Shown here piece by piece: positions 1 through 10,497 of a stretch of DNA of 64,000 nt (its first letter is position 1; every line of letters begins with the position of its first letter). The notes below the pieces were generated by a model. That model was not told where the DNA came from. It worked only from the letters and a program-made list of their open reading frames with translations, and did no database searches. The stretch comes from Pictodentalium vernedei (Eukaryota > Mollusca > Scaphopoda > Dentaliida > Dentaliidae): assembly GCA_031216915.1 (NCBI GenBank), contig CM062290.1:168535453-168599452 (forward strand). The letters run 5' to 3'. A program made the translations under genes and the position numbers.

Positions 1-69
1 CACGAATTTCCATCGAAAAACAAAATCGTAATTCTAAGAAATTTCAACAGGTATCATGACATCTTGCAT

Positions 70-567
70 TGAATATGGCAACTGTGCAATCTCTATCTAA
101 TAACAGTATACTGTATGAAGGCGATCTTTTTCGTTATTTGATTTTAGACGGCGTTGTTTTGACATGCTTTTTCTGTCCGATGACGTCGACCGGAAATCGA
201 AAGTATACTCATATGTAAACAAAAGCAATGGCTTTGGAATTTTCCCCAATGCAGCTCTGTCGCCGTGTTTTGAAGAATTTTTATCCCCTAGCTTTGTTCT
301 TGGACACATAAAGAACATTTGGCCACAAGTTGTTTTCTTGAAATATTATTAAATTATCAGTTCTGGTGCGAATACGGCAGCAGACTTCCAGAAACCAGTG
401 GTGCCTACAGTCGACTCTATGAGTTGATTACACATGTGTTTCGTGTTCTATACCCCCCAACCTTCATTTTGATGTACATTTTGTGTATATTTAATTTGAA
501 TTGAAGGAATATCAGAGGTGAGAATTTTCAAAATAAACAAAATTTCATTACTTATATAGGCCCTTAA
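70..567. mobile_element. TTAA-ended foldback element, copy A (left end uncertain)
   Basis: The right end reads CATTACTTATATAGGCCCTTAA at about 546-567, the same terminus as the copy at 9701-10124. The interior shares long stretches with copies at 9701, 18743, 19179, 22352 and 62616, for example the block with CAGTTCTGGTGCGAATACGG. The left boundary cannot be fixed from this window; homology with the copy at 18743 fades at about 70. The element ends exactly where a hAT-type MITE sequence resumes (568), so it is inserted at a TTAA inside that MITE. No protein is encoded. Confidence 0.75.
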
Positions 568-834
568 GAATGACCATTTCCAGATACTGATACAGTACAA
601 TGATCATGCATGTGAACAAGTATGTCTGCACATAACTTGCAAGCTTTAATGTGTCTCATAATAACTGATGCAAGTCAGTTTGACAATATTTGCCTGTTTC
701 ATAGCAAGTTTGTTCCTTTGTTAACCCATATAATACAGTAGTTTAAGGCATTGGTTAATCTAGCAATTACTTTTTGGATCATCATTACATAAAGACGTTG
801 ATCATTGGTTAATCGATCAACCATTTCAGCTCTA
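568..834. mobile_element. hAT-type MITE, right half
   Basis: This stretch matches 31104-31371 nearly end to end and finishes with the terminal inverted repeat TTTCAGCTCTA. The left half lies beyond the foldback insertion and outside the window. The complete relative at 30734-31371 has an 8-bp target duplication, which supports the hAT assignment. Confidence 0.7.
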
Positions 835-972
835 ATAATATTTTCAAAAAAAAAGTTGAGGGATGATTCCCCCGCCCCAAACCCTGTGTCTCTGTCCGTT
901 TGTAAGTGGAGACCAACAAGTACATGTAAGTGAATAGGTAACTACTTTCAACTGCAAATTGCAATTTAGACT

Positions 973-1515
973 TTAGTGCAACATATTTCTAGTAAATTCT
1001 ACTAACGTGTCCCCATCTTCGTCTTGAACGTAAATTTCAAAGACTGTTTCCGCGAGAAAATCGTCTGCGAATGGGTCAGTCTCGGACTGGAAGGCAATGC
1101 ACGGTTTGATCTTTTCCGAAGCATTTCTTTCAAATTCAGCAGACGTGAAATGATCGGCTGTGCCGGAGTCATCTTCTTCTGAATAGCCTTCATCTATCGA
1201 CTTCAAATTTGACTGGCGTGAGCTGGTCGAATTCAAGGAATCTGTTTGTAGTTTTTCATCTCCGTCGCTTGATATTGACTTGAGCGTAAATTTGTCGAAA
1301 CTTTTTGTCAAAGAGTCTGTAGAACTTGGAACTGAATTATAAGATGAATATGCTTCGTCGGAATCTCCACTTTGTTTGTCAATGATCGGCCTCAGACGTG
1401 AGTGAATCCGAGGACCCGGATGGGTTTCACATCCCGGTAAACTTGATACAATATCATCACCACAATCATCAGTTTCTACATTGCCGCAAAGCTGTGTATC
1501 GTCTTCGTAATTCAT
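973..1515 (-). CDS. Hypothetical acidic, serine-rich protein, single exon
   Basis: An open frame of 180 codons runs from an ATG at 1515 to TAA at 973; an in-frame TAA lies seven codons upstream of the ATG. The product is rich in Asp, Glu and Ser, has no visible signal peptide or membrane segment, and looks disordered except for its C-terminal ~25 residues (ETVFEIYVQDEDGDTLVEF), which alternate hydrophobic and acidic residues like a short structured or binding motif. An internal SIDEGYSEEDDSG stretch resembles a phosphorylation-prone acidic motif. I do not recognise the family. It could be a single-exon gene, or a terminal exon using the weak acceptor at about 1523. No transposon relationship is visible. 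Composition and length make it the best ORF in the first 2 kb. Confidence 0.5.
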   Translation of the reverse strand: MNYEDDTQLCGNVETDDCGDDIVSSLPGCETHPGPRIHSRLRPIIDKQSGDSDEAYSSYNSVPSSTDSLTKSFDKFTLKSISSDGDEKLQTDSLNSTSSRQSNLKSIDEGYSEEDDSGTADHFTSAEFERNASEKIKPCIAFQSETDPFADDFLAETVFEIYVQDEDGDTLVEFTRNMLH

Positions 1516-2094
1516 CACTGGGAACTGGTGAAGTTAAACTAGATGTGGATATTTGGGAATGTAAATCCACAGCAAGTTTTCAATTTTATCGTGACAAATC
1601 AATATGGCATCCAAGTTAGGAGAAAGTCACTCTACCGTTATTCTGCACAACTTCGGTCGAACTTGAATATCGTTCAGCAGTGTCCTCTGAAAGTGTCTTG
1701 TTTTGGCAGTTTGTATTCAACGTAATGTCAAAGAAACATTAAATTATTTATACAACAGATTAAGAAATTTTCCACGTCCTCAGAAAAGAAGCTTTTCCAT
1801 CTGTTGAAATCCACACGGGCAGATTTGGTTTTTCCTGAATGACGATTGGAGAAAATCGCAATTGTTCCCATGTGACGCAGTATGATAATTTTAGGGGAAT
1901 TCCCTTTTTTGCACACGATCTCGCCCGGGGTTCGAGGCCACTCCAAAAAATTCTTTTGCTGGAGGAATACAAATTAGAAACAAAGGTGCGGCTTTTCACC
2001 TGAATCCAATATTTGCCTCAATGAACTACGATTTTTTATTTTTTAAATTTTTAATGAAATTGAAACTGCAGCTGCGAGGATCAGGGATGGGTAA
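1516..2094. other. No recognisable feature
   Basis: Unique-looking AT-rich sequence. The short ORFs on both strands have no family resemblance. It may hold the 5' flank of the minus-strand ORF ending at 973. Confidence 0.5.
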
Positions 2095-2099
2095 CGTGT

Positions 2100-2130
<31 letters not shown>

Positions 2131-2366
2131 GGGACCAAAAATTCTAAGTTTTTTGGGGCACCAAAACGCGTTTTGAACGACGGGAACTCTTTGGGCACTC
2201 TGTCGCAAAAAAAACTTATTGCCCACGACGGGGTGGGGGGGGGGGGGTGTCATCATTTTTTTTTCTTGCTCCAAAATACGTTTTGAACGACGGGTACTGT
2301 TTGGGCACTGTGTCGTAAAAAGATCCCACGGCGGGAGAAGGAAAGGGGAGTAGTGGTGGTGATTGT

Positions 2367-2397
<31 letters not shown>

Positions 2398-2404
2398 GGG
2401 GGGG
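2095..2404. repeat. Tandem ~110-bp unit with (GT)n and long G tracts
   Basis: A (TG)n run passes straight into 20 consecutive G (2114-2133). A block containing GTTTTGAACGACGGG occurs at about 2160 and again at about 2271, so the unit is tandemly repeated. A second (GT)n passes into 24 consecutive G at 2381-2404. The short glycine- or proline-rich ORFs over it are artefacts of the G tracts. Confidence 0.8.
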
Positions 2405-2524
2405 TCAAAATTAGCACACTAAACCTTTTAGTCCTTTCTCAACCTGGGCAACGCCGAGGAAGTATGCTAGTAATTATTATTCAAAATATTTAACTTTTGG
2501 GGTTTTTTTCTTCTTGTTTTTCAG

Positions 2525-3040
2525 ATCATTCCACGAACTTACAAGAGCAATCATAAACGTGGGCAGTGGAGTGAGAGGTGCATGCAGTGGGCAGTTGATG
2601 CACTTTTAGCAGAAGAACGAGGTTTAAAGACAGTAGCGAGGGAGTATGGTGTTCCTAGAAAACCCTTCGTCGGCACTTCACAAAGGCTAAGCATGGGGAA
2701 ACGGAGGTGAAAAAAAACTTGGTAGAATTACTGTACTAACAAAAAAAAAAAAAAAACAAGCAGGTGAATTAGCTCAATTGATAATTGGACTTGAATCAAA
2801 ACTGTTTGGTTTAACTGTGTGAGATGTTCGATGGCTTGTTTATAGCTATTGTAAAACAAAGGGAATAAGTCACCCCTTCAATAATGATAAGGAAATGGCT
2901 GGAAAAGACTGGGTCGAAGGATTTCTAAACAGACACCAAGAGCTTTCTGTACGTTAGCTAGAGGCAACGTCCATGCAATGGGCAGCAGGTTTCAACAAAG
3001 CTAAAGAGGATAAATTTTTTGAAGTTCTCAAATCAGTAAT
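2525..3040 (+). pseudogene. pogo/Tigger-type (CENP-B-like) transposase, N-terminal relic
   Basis: Translation from 2525 gives a psq-type helix-turn-helix (TYKSNHKRGQWSERCMQW, then LKTVAREYGVPRK), followed after a one-base frameshift at about 2665 by TLRRHFTKAKHGE. Further on come the expected linker segments IIGLESKLFGL, KGISHPFNNDKEMAGKDW and GFLNRHQELS, then GFNKAKEDKFFEVL. In-frame stops (TGA near 2820, TAG near 2955) and the frameshift show it is dead. The DDE catalytic region is missing. The reading frame opens right after TTTTTCAG, an acceptor-like sequence, so this may be an exon of a domesticated or intron-bearing relative. That last point is inference. Confidence 0.75.
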
Positions 3041-3317
3041 GTTTTCAGACGGCACTTTATCCCAATTGCACGCGGGATATACGGTGGCGCTATGCAGTAA
3101 TGTACTAAGACAGGGGCGGCGGAACGATTTTCAATGCGTGTGTGTGTGTGGGGGGGGGGGGGGGTGGGGTGTGGGGGGGACTGGATCGGGCGATGGATGG
3201 TCGTCGGTATGAAAATTTTAAATTTCAGGGCCCCCAAACCCCCATTTCCATGCATCTTAACGGAGATTTTTCAGATGAACTTGGAAGATTTCACACCTTG
3301 GGAGCCGTTAAAACGTC

Positions 3318-3402
3318 GGTAAAGCATGCAGGTGAGGTCTATTTATCAGCTTTGGTCATAACGACCAAAGCTGATAAATAGACCTCACCTGTATGCTTTA
3401 CC
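3318..3402. repeat. Near-perfect hairpin, 40-bp arms, 5-nt loop
   Basis: Left arm 3318-3357 and right arm 3363-3402 are reverse complements with one mismatch (G/A in GCATGCAGG versus GCATACAGG). The loop is ATAAC. Such perfection points to a recent foldback rather than an old structured RNA. Confidence 0.85.
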
Positions 3403-3756
3403 AGACATTGACAGCAATTATACTGTCTGTGGATTATCTTGTCTGGGGGTAGATTTGGTACTTGTATGTCTGTAAGATTACGATCTATTTCAGTTAACCG
3501 TTTTTTTTAACAGACTGTATACATTTTAGCGTTTGCTACCACTTACTGCAAAAAATGCTGCGACTTCCATCGAAACTGAACCAGTACGAGAGAAACATAT
3601 ATATAGCTGGCGAAAATATGGGGGAGACTCTGGGTCCGTCCCTTGTTTTACCAGTCATTGGTTGTGTTAAATTATATGCATACAAAAAAACATGGCCCGG
3701 CAAAAAATGTTGGGGGCTAAAGCCCCACCCCCTCCCCCTGTTCCACCGCCCCTGTA

Positions 3757-3976
3757 AGATGCAATACACGTCGATAATGCGCCTGTCCTCAACGAATGCT
3801 AAACCTGCTTGTATGGAGTTAGTACTGTGCGTTAGAGAGTCTGACAGTCGCTCTCCGTTACTCGGTGGTTCTCTCCGGGTAGGGCCTACTCCGGCATTCT
3901 CCACCCGTAAAACCGTCCTACACGAGGTGGCCCTGGCTGTCTAAAGTGTCGTTAAACTCGAATAAAGAAATAAATA
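3757..3976 (+). mobile_element. tRNA-derived SINE, 5'-truncated copy
   Basis: Matches the 3' two thirds of the full SINE at 35241-35596, including the conserved block CGGTGGTTCTCTCCGGGTA and CACCCGTAAAAC, and ends in an A-rich tail (AATAAAGAAATAAATAGA). The tRNA-like head is absent. Confidence 0.8.
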
Positions 3977-4218
3977 GATTTAGTTTTCTCTGAATCATAA
4001 ACAGTAACTGTTTGTATTAATTTTGGTATCGGTCTGATTGTGTGAAGAACCCAAATTTCAAGATAAGCGGCAGGTCTTTTAACCACCGGTGTGGAAGACG
4101 AAAACTTGTGGCGTGCTTGTAACCGCTCGCCTGTACAAAAACCCAGAAATGTAGACTCCAAGTATTAACTGCAAGACAGTCCAACCTTGGAATTAAGCTA
4201 ATACTATTAGTTAACAGT

Positions 4219-4409
4219 GTGTCTTCCGAGGCGTATGAGGATTTACACCAGTCTGGGGACTTAAACACCATGAGGCGCAGCCGAAGGCTGTATGGGTTCC
4301 CAGACCGGTCGTCCCTCGAGTTCCAATGTGTTCTATGTGCCAGTAGGCACATAGAACACATTGGAATTCAAGAGACGCGGTGTAAATTGTCATACACCCC
4401 GGAAGACAC
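4219..4409. mobile_element. Foldback element with a second perfect hairpin inside
   Basis: Outer arms GTGTCTTCC... (4219) and ...GGAAGACAC (4409) pair imperfectly, and inside them lies a perfect 21-bp hairpin, arms 4321-4341 and 4346-4366, loop AGTA. The outer sequence is related to the cleaner foldback at 36484-36606 (shared GTATGAG, TTTACACC and GGTTCCCAGACCGG-like blocks), so the inner hairpin appears to be a separate later change. Confidence 0.75.
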
Positions 4410-4443
4410 AAAGGTCATGGATAATGGATTTATTTCTAAAAAT

Positions 4444-4514
4444 CACAAGCAAAGTTTCAGCCAATGAACCTCCGGGTTAAACCCGGAGGTTCATTGGCTG
4501 AAACATTGCTTGTG
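4444..4514. repeat. Palindrome, 35-bp arms
   Basis: Arms 4444-4478 and 4480-4514 pair at 34 of 35 positions with a single-base centre. It starts CACAAGCAAAGTTTCAGCC and ends with the complement. No other copy was noticed. Confidence 0.85.
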
Positions 4515-4678
4515 TTTTTTGTTGATATGTACAAAATGTGAAAGTTATAGCTTGGGCGATATCTCCACTCTGCGGGTGATTTAGTTACAATCCACTCTCA
4601 CTGTACTGTACATAACATTATATTCTAGTATAGCAGTGTATGCATGTCTAATTTTTTATTATTATATTTGAAAGGAAC

Positions 4679-4688
4679 TGAGAGAGAG

Positions 4689-4736
<48 letters not shown>
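4679..4736. repeat. (GA)n microsatellite
   Basis: About 58 bp of GA dinucleotides with one AGAAGA interruption. Confidence 0.95.
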
Positions 4737-4742
<6 letters not shown>

Positions 4743-4882
4743 CTATTCTTTTCCTTGAAGATACATTTCATACTTAGCGGCCACTCAGTCACATGCAACA
4801 AAAATTATGACAATTATGGAACGCCACGCAGACTCGGCGATGGTCCCGCTGCACATTTTTGAACACACCTTTTTAGGCCCAT

Positions 4883-6330
4883 TTGCTCATATTAAATAAT
4901 GTCGTGCGAGGGCATCCACATATACATTATGGTGAGGACGATTTTAGTCGTGTGTGTTGTCAGGCTGCACAACAGCCCCTTCACCTGGACTGGAAAGTTT
5001 CTTGGCATACGGACAAATCTATAATGTTTCTTGGCATAACTATTGATGAAAAATTATCTTATAACGCCCACATATCTCAGATCTCCTCGAACGTCCCTCT
5101 TGCGAATTATGCCCGCAATAGAGTGAAAAAAATCCTACCCCACAGAGTAATGAAAACCCTATAGGCCTACATTACACTTATACAAAGTCATTTTATCTAT
5201 GGAATTCCCTTATGGGGTGCCTCAAAACCCCGTAACCGTCTTTATAAATTACAAAAGCGATCAATACGAATCATAAAGAACAAGAAATGCAATGCTCACA
5301 CTGACCCTCTTTTTATTAATGATAAAATACTAAAAATAAAGGATTTGTATACTTTACATGTTTCCTTATTTATGTTCGATTGGCAAAATGGAAACCTAAC
5401 AAAGTCCTTTGCTGGCTTCTTTTCTACTATAAATACTGACTATATGAATACACGCCAAACAGGGCTCATGCGTAGCCATAGAACTAGAACCAAAGTGCTC
5501 GACAACCTGCCTGTCTTTGCTATTCCGAAAGTGTGGAATGGATTAGATATATCCAGCAGAAAATCAAGAAATAGGAAAGAGTTGAAGACTAACCTTATAA
5601 CAAAAATTCTTTCTACTTATTCAGATAATATTCCCTGTTCTATAATCCCTACTGCCCGAACTGTGTCACTTAGTACGCCCTCGAACCTTAAAAACACCCA
5701 GAATACAACCTATTTGCTTTCTTTTCTCAGTTTCTGCCCACAAGTAATAATATTAACTTTCCCGGAATATTATAGTATTACAAGTAAATACAATACAAGG
5801 TGCCACTAAGTCTTAATTCTGTGCATGACTTGTCTTCAGTGGGGACTTTTGTCCGGTATTCTCGTCCTTTCCGGTCTCCTGATTTGGTCTCAACTGTTCC
5901 AAAACTTTAAAGCCGTTATTCTCATAAAAATCAACCGAGGTTCGGATCAATTATCCGATATAATTTTAGAGACCATTTCAAGAGTACCGTGCTGAAAATG
6001 ACACCGTTCACCCAACATTCGCTTGTGCAAATTTCATGGTGTAACTCTGTATGTTGGAGCTATAATAGAAATATGTTGCCCTTGTACATCATTTTCTTTG
6101 AGTTCCTTCCGTCATTCTGTAGTTTTCTCTTTTCTGTCAGAGGGAAAGGCGGGAAGACAGCCAATCTGGCTGTGCCCTTCCCTACCGGTATACAAAAATT
6201 GTAATATCCAATTATCTATGTGTTTCTGAAATAATATTACTGTATACGAGAATCCTGTTATGATGTAACCGTTACGTATATATTTATCATTTTGTATTTT
6301 TGTATATTGGTAAATAAACATATCATATCA
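4883..6330 (+). pseudogene. CR1/jockey-like LINE, reverse transcriptase 3' end and tail
   Basis: One frame runs from 4883 to 5809 with a single internal TAG (5162-5164). It carries the late RT motif MFLGITIDEKLSYNAHI, then after the stop HFIYGIPLWGASKPRN, LYKLQKRSIRIIKNKK and HTDPLFINDKILKIKDLY, which in non-LTR retrotransposons follow the catalytic palm (thumb and C-terminal region). The catalytic YxDD box and everything upstream are missing, so the copy is 5'-truncated as LINEs often are. The 3' UTR contains AGCCAATCTGGCTGTGCCC, also found in the second copy near 44293, and ends in AATAAACATATCATATCAT. The exact clade is not certain. Confidence 0.8.
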
Positions 6331-6508
6331 TACCATCGTTTCTGAAAGAGGTGAAATCTGCATATCCGGTAATATGCTAGAATCCTGTTATGATGTAACC
6401 GTTACGTATATATTTATCATTTTGTATTTTTGTATATTGGTAAATAAACATATCATATCATACCATCGTTTCTGAAAGAGGTGAAATCTGCATATCCGGT
6501 AATATGCT
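6249..6508. repeat. Perfect 130-bp tandem duplication
   Basis: 6249-6378 and 6379-6508 are identical over 130 bp. The unit begins AGAATCCTGTTATGATG and ends GGTAATATGCT. It spans the tail of the plus-strand LINE and the junction with the minus-strand L1-like fragment, so it arose after both were in place. Perfect identity points to a recent event or an assembly artefact. Confidence 0.95.
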
Positions 6509-6807
6509 GCTCGCTCAGTGTAATAGTAGTTTTCAAGTTCATTGAAAAGATGCGTGAGCTTGGGCTGACTATCGGTGAATTTTGTTTTGTAAATGTAGAA
6601 ATTAGGAAATATTATAAGAAACTGTAGTAGTTCATCCACATGACCAGCTGCTGGACTCGAAAATAATACGAAGTCTTCAGTAGTTTGTAGGTTTTCGCCG
6701 GTCTTTTCAAAAATCCATCTTCTGAATTGTTCCCAAAATAGTGATATCACAGGGCATTCCCAGAATAAATGAATGATTGTTTCCGATTTACTTTTACAAA
6801 AGTACAC
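6509..6807 (-). pseudogene. L1-like retrotransposon, C-terminal zinc-binding (zf-RVT-like) fragment
   Basis: The minus strand encodes CKSKSETIIHLFWECPVIS followed by LFWEQFRRWIFEKTGE. The pattern C-x-x-ET-x-x-HLFW-x-C-x(5)-FW is the zinc-binding tail seen after the RT in many L1-type ORF2 proteins. The open frame continues leftward to 6388 through the 130-bp duplication, but that extension is probably not original coding. Only about 100 residues remain. It lies tail to tail with the LINE at 4883-6330. Confidence 0.7.
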
Positions 6808-6903
6808 AAGTTATCTTGTGTTATACCGCATTTGTTGGCTATAAAAGGGACCGCGTTCCAAGGATTCGGATGTAGGCCGAAACGGAACTGAAACCCATGG
6901 AGA

Positions 6904-7130
6904 CCGGTAGGTGACACATTTCACTCTTATTTTATTTCGTTTTAACGAAATAATATTTCGAAATAACGAAATAATATTTCGTTTTAAGGAAATAATATTT
7001 TGAAATGTCGAAGTCATGATTATTTCGTTTTAACGAAATATTATTTCGAAATAACGAAATAGTATTTCGTTTTAACGAAATAATATTTCGAAATAACTTA
7101 ATATTATTTAGTTAAAACGAAATAATTATT
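6904..7130. repeat. Palindromic TTTCG/CGAAA repeat, left member of an inverted pair
   Basis: After GGTAGGTGACACATTTCACT the sequence alternates TTATTTCGTTTTAACGAAAT and ATTTCGAAATAACGAAAT units. The reverse complement of the same flank and units occurs at 11555-11707, so the two are inverted repeats 4.4 kb apart. A shorter stretch of the same units is at 9557-9600. Confidence 0.8.
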
Positions 7131-7140
7131 TTATCAAAAT

Positions 7141-7270
7141 AATTCTAGCAAAATATAAATTTGACCCAGTAAAATTAAAGACTTCACTTTATTGAGGAAT
7201 AAATTTAGTGGTATTCACTTGAAACACTCTCCAATCAGTTAACGTTATGATCTCTCCGTTTTTCGCGATA
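7141..7270. repeat. Repeat segment, uninterrupted copy
   Basis: Contains AAAATATAAATTTGACC, CTTCACTTTATTGAGGAAT and TCTCCGTTTTTCGCGATAT. The same order of blocks occurs at 9640-9700 and 10130-10195, where the foldback element 9701-10124 splits it. This copy therefore shows the empty site. Confidence 0.75.
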
Positions 7271-7421
7271 TTTGTATTACCAGAGCTTTTTGGTGCTGTC
7301 CCATATATCATAGCGTGCATAGATGTGCGGGGAATTTGTGATATGGGAGGGGGGGGGGGGGGAGGGGGGAACCTTTTGATTTGCCCCAAATCCTGCATAG
7401 ATGGAACACAAATATACCACC

Positions 7422-7472
<51 letters not shown>

Positions 7473-7913
7473 ATCGTTCCTTGCCCGGATTTTTAAAGCT
7501 GGTTTTCCCGAATCCAGAGGGGGGGGGGGGGGTGGCCCGTACGCCCATGAGAGCGTGATTTATCGTAGCAGAAAGAAAATGAAGCGGCGGAAAGTCCAAG
7601 GGTACTCCCCCTACATAGCCTCTCGCCCCTCCCCTCCTCTCTCCTAAAAAAACTTCTTACTGCAGGCCCGATACCGATAGACTAAAATGGCCGACAAAAG
7701 TAGTAATGGAAAGCAGAGAACGACATTATAAGATGCATAGACGTACAGGTCATGGTGACTGGGGGGGGGGGGGGGGAGGTGGGGGTGGGGGGCTGCGAAG
7801 TCAGGGAAAATCTATTTTTTCTGGCAGTTTTCATAATTTTGGGGGGCTAGCTTCACTGACCTACCTGTAGTGTCAAACATTCAATCTTTTGTCTTTAAAT
7901 ATAATGGGTTACC
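7271..7913. repeat. Low-complexity stretch: G tracts and (CT)n
   Basis: Holds G runs near 7349-7362, 7520-7531 and 7760-7776 and a (CT)n microsatellite at 7427-7470. ORFs here translate as poly-Ser-Leu or poly-Gly and are not genes. Confidence 0.85.
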
Positions 7914-8047
7914 GCCCAATAAGACCAAACTTGGAACCAAAGTCCGTAATATATTTTTTTTTGACGTGTTACGTCTCACAGGACGTGCCACACCAATTGA
8001 TTATATTACGGACTTTGGGTGCTAGTTTGGACTACAGTCTTATCAGG
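7914..8047. repeat. Foldback with ~38-bp imperfect arms
   Basis: The left arm CCAATAAGACCAAACTTGG... and AAAGTCCGTAATATA pairs with the right arm TATATTACGGACTTTGGG... and ...AGTTTGGACTACAGTCTTATC. Arms are separated by about 50 bp. Confidence 0.75.
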
Positions 8048-8242
8048 GAGATAATGCGTCTGATGACTTTGGATACACAGGCCTAACAGCCTTAAAAAAA
8101 ATTCCCGAGAGAGCATACATCATGCTGTTGGGAGTTCTGGGAGAGTGGGGGTGGGGTGGGGGTCGCCGTCTATAAAGATTTCTGTCGGACGTTTTCACAT
8201 TCTGTCGGAAAATAATTGTTGAATTTGTATGAATAGAAAGCA

Positions 8243-8302
8243 AATAGCTTCAGAGTTTGAAATGTCAAAGCCAATAGCTTCAGAGTTTGAAATGTCATTC
8301 AA
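8243..8302. repeat. 30-bp direct duplication
   Basis: AATAGCTTCAGAGTTTGA recurs at 8243 and 8273, period 30. Confidence 0.85.
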
Positions 8303-9412
8303 TATATTGTTAAAGTTATTGACTAATATCAGCAACTGGACAAGTCACAACTGAGGCACCCGGAGACTCTAGAATTGTTCTCAGAGCCTCAGACTTGAAA
8401 CAATTTCTCTAGGGAGGCCCCCAACCCCCACCAACGGGAGGGGACATCTCCAGTGAGGGGGGTACAGTTGGGTATTGCCCGCCGCGCAGCCCCGGGGGGG
8501 GGGGGCCTCCCGAAGTTGATTAAAATTTTTTAAAACTTACGTTGTAAATGGTGTTCTCTGGAGCATTCTCAGACAATTAAATTAAAACAGTTTTATCCTT
8601 TTGAAACTTATTGGTTAGGTCTTTCAGTTATAGAAAACGTCGTACATGGTGACATTTTAACGGAAGAACGCTGTTGTAAAGTGCGAGCACAAAGCACCAA
8701 ACGACACTCAAATCGAAAATGAAAGTTGGCTGCATTCCAAACGGATGCGTTGTACGCTTTCCATTCTAGCATTCCTCGAATACTCTTAAGCGGTATGTTT
8801 CAGACCATTTGAACGCAGCACGCCTTGTTGCAATTTGGGCCCTCGACTCTTGTTTGTTGTTTGCAGCTAATGTGTGTGTGTGTGGGGGGGGGGGGGGGGG
8901 GCACACACACACATTTTATTTTAAAAACTCTGATTTAGTGCACTTGGGAATATGGAATTAAGCATACCCACCATTACACCGGAACGTTCAATACAAAAAT
9001 TAAAATGATAGTATTTTTTTCCTACGCTTGGCGAAAAAAGTGGAGGGGTCAGTAACCCCCCCCCCCATACCCCCCCCCCTCCCCATGGCGCCACCACTGG
9101 ACACCTCCTACCATACACTCTCTCACCTCGATGTTGGACAGCTCGAGTATGCCTTCGGCACACACAAAAGTCCTTCCGTCCAACCCCTCCCCTATGTCGG
9201 ATTTTTAAATACGGCTGGCTTCGGACCTGCGGGAGAGGGCCGCCGTCCCTCACTCACCTATCTCGGTTCCAACTGCCTCAATGATGCCTGCAGCATTACT
9301 TTTAGGTAAAAATCTTCAGCGCTTGTAAAAAAATGCCCGTACGTCTATAATAAAATGACTTTCCCCCTTAAAGTTTGGAAAAAAAATTCAAAATGGTTGT
9401 TTAAAAGGTTTC
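8303..9412. other. No gene seen; G/C tracts
   Basis: Contains (GT)n into a G run near 8872-8901 followed by CACACACACA, plus C runs near 9056-9080. Nothing coding could be supported on either strand. Confidence 0.5.
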
Positions 9413-9605
9413 ATTTTCCTGAGTCTGATTGTTCACAATAATTTTTATATCTCAAATAATGCAAGTGAACAATTATTCATGCTGATTCATGGAGAAAAGT
9501 TGGTTGAACACAGCATTTTCTGACATGTTTGCATCCTCCATCGCCCCACGTACCTACTTATTTATTTCGTTTTAACGAAATAATTATTTCGTTTAAACGA
9601 TAAAT
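9413..9605. repeat. Left member of a ~190-bp inverted repeat
   Basis: Blocks AATGCAAGTGAACAATTATT, ATTTTCTGACATGTTTGCAT and ACTTATTTATTTCG are found as reverse complements at 11050-11240, in matching order. Together with the outer pair (6904/11555) this makes a nested inverted arrangement. Confidence 0.8.
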
Positions 9606-10200
9606 ACTGCTTGTTTAACTCAGTAACAAAGTTACGTACGCCAACAAAATATAAATTGTAGTCTTTGAAATTAATGACTTCACTTTATTGTGCAATAAAT
9701 TAAGGGCCTATATAAGTAATGAAATTTTGTTTATTTTGAAATTCTCACCTCTCATATTCCTTAAATTCAGATTAAATATATAAATTATACATCAAAATGA
9801 AAGTTGGGATGCAGACCTATCGCTGTATTCGGAAGTGTTTTGAATGCCTAGCTTTGTTCTTGGATATATGAAGCACATTTGGCCACAAGTTGTTTTCGTG
9901 AAATATTATTAAATTATCAGTTCTGGTGCGAATACGGCAGCAGACTTCCAGGAACCAGTGGTGCCTACAGTCGACTCTATGAGTTGATTACATGTGTGTT
10001 TCGTGTTCTATACATCCCAACCTTCATTTTGATGTATACTTTGTGTATATTTAATCTGCATTTAAGGAATATGAGTGGTGAGAATTTCAAAATAAACAAA
10101 ATTCCATTACTTATATAGGCCCTCAAGTCATATTCTCTTGAAACACTCGCAAATCAATTGACGTTACAATCTTTCCAGTTTTCGCGGTATTTGTATGGAA
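9606..10200. repeat. Repeat segment split by a foldback insertion
   Basis: The left part (9606-9700) and right part (10130-10200) are together homologous to 7141-7270. The break coincides with the ends of the foldback 9701-10124. Confidence 0.75.
9701..10124. mobile_element. TTAA-ended foldback element, copy B
   Basis: The left end is TAAGGGCCTATATAAGTAAT and the right end, read on the minus strand, is TTGAGGGCCTATATAAGTAA. The arms pair for roughly 100 bp. The interior shares the CAGTTCTGGTGCGAATACGG block with the other copies. The host sequence without the insertion is at 7141-7270. It has no coding capacity, and the transposase source is not in the window. Confidence 0.85.
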
Positions 10201-10497
10201 GAATATTCCCAGTAACTCCTTTCTCGTGCGCTTCCGTTATCGGCCCGTTTTGTGATTTCTGGCATGTCATTTTTACAATACTCTGTGACAATCATACTGA
10301 GCCAAATGTCGGCAGGGTTTTTTTTTACCAGAAGCACCTCGACGATGACTCACGGGTTGTCGGGCAGGTGTAGTTAAAACTTGATTTGCCTGCATTCGAA
10401 AGTATTGGCGACAGACAGATTGGTAGAAAGTAGTGGTTGCAGAGACATATATTTTGAAAAGCGCGCCAACATTTCTCGGCTGAGTAAGGACGTTGTG

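Noticed and set aside
3028..3381. Gly/Val-rich ORFs near 3130-3200
   Set aside because: They are produced by (GT)n and G runs.
3318..3402. microRNA precursor
   Set aside because: Arms are too perfectly paired with a 5-nt loop and no conservation evidence; a foldback is simpler.
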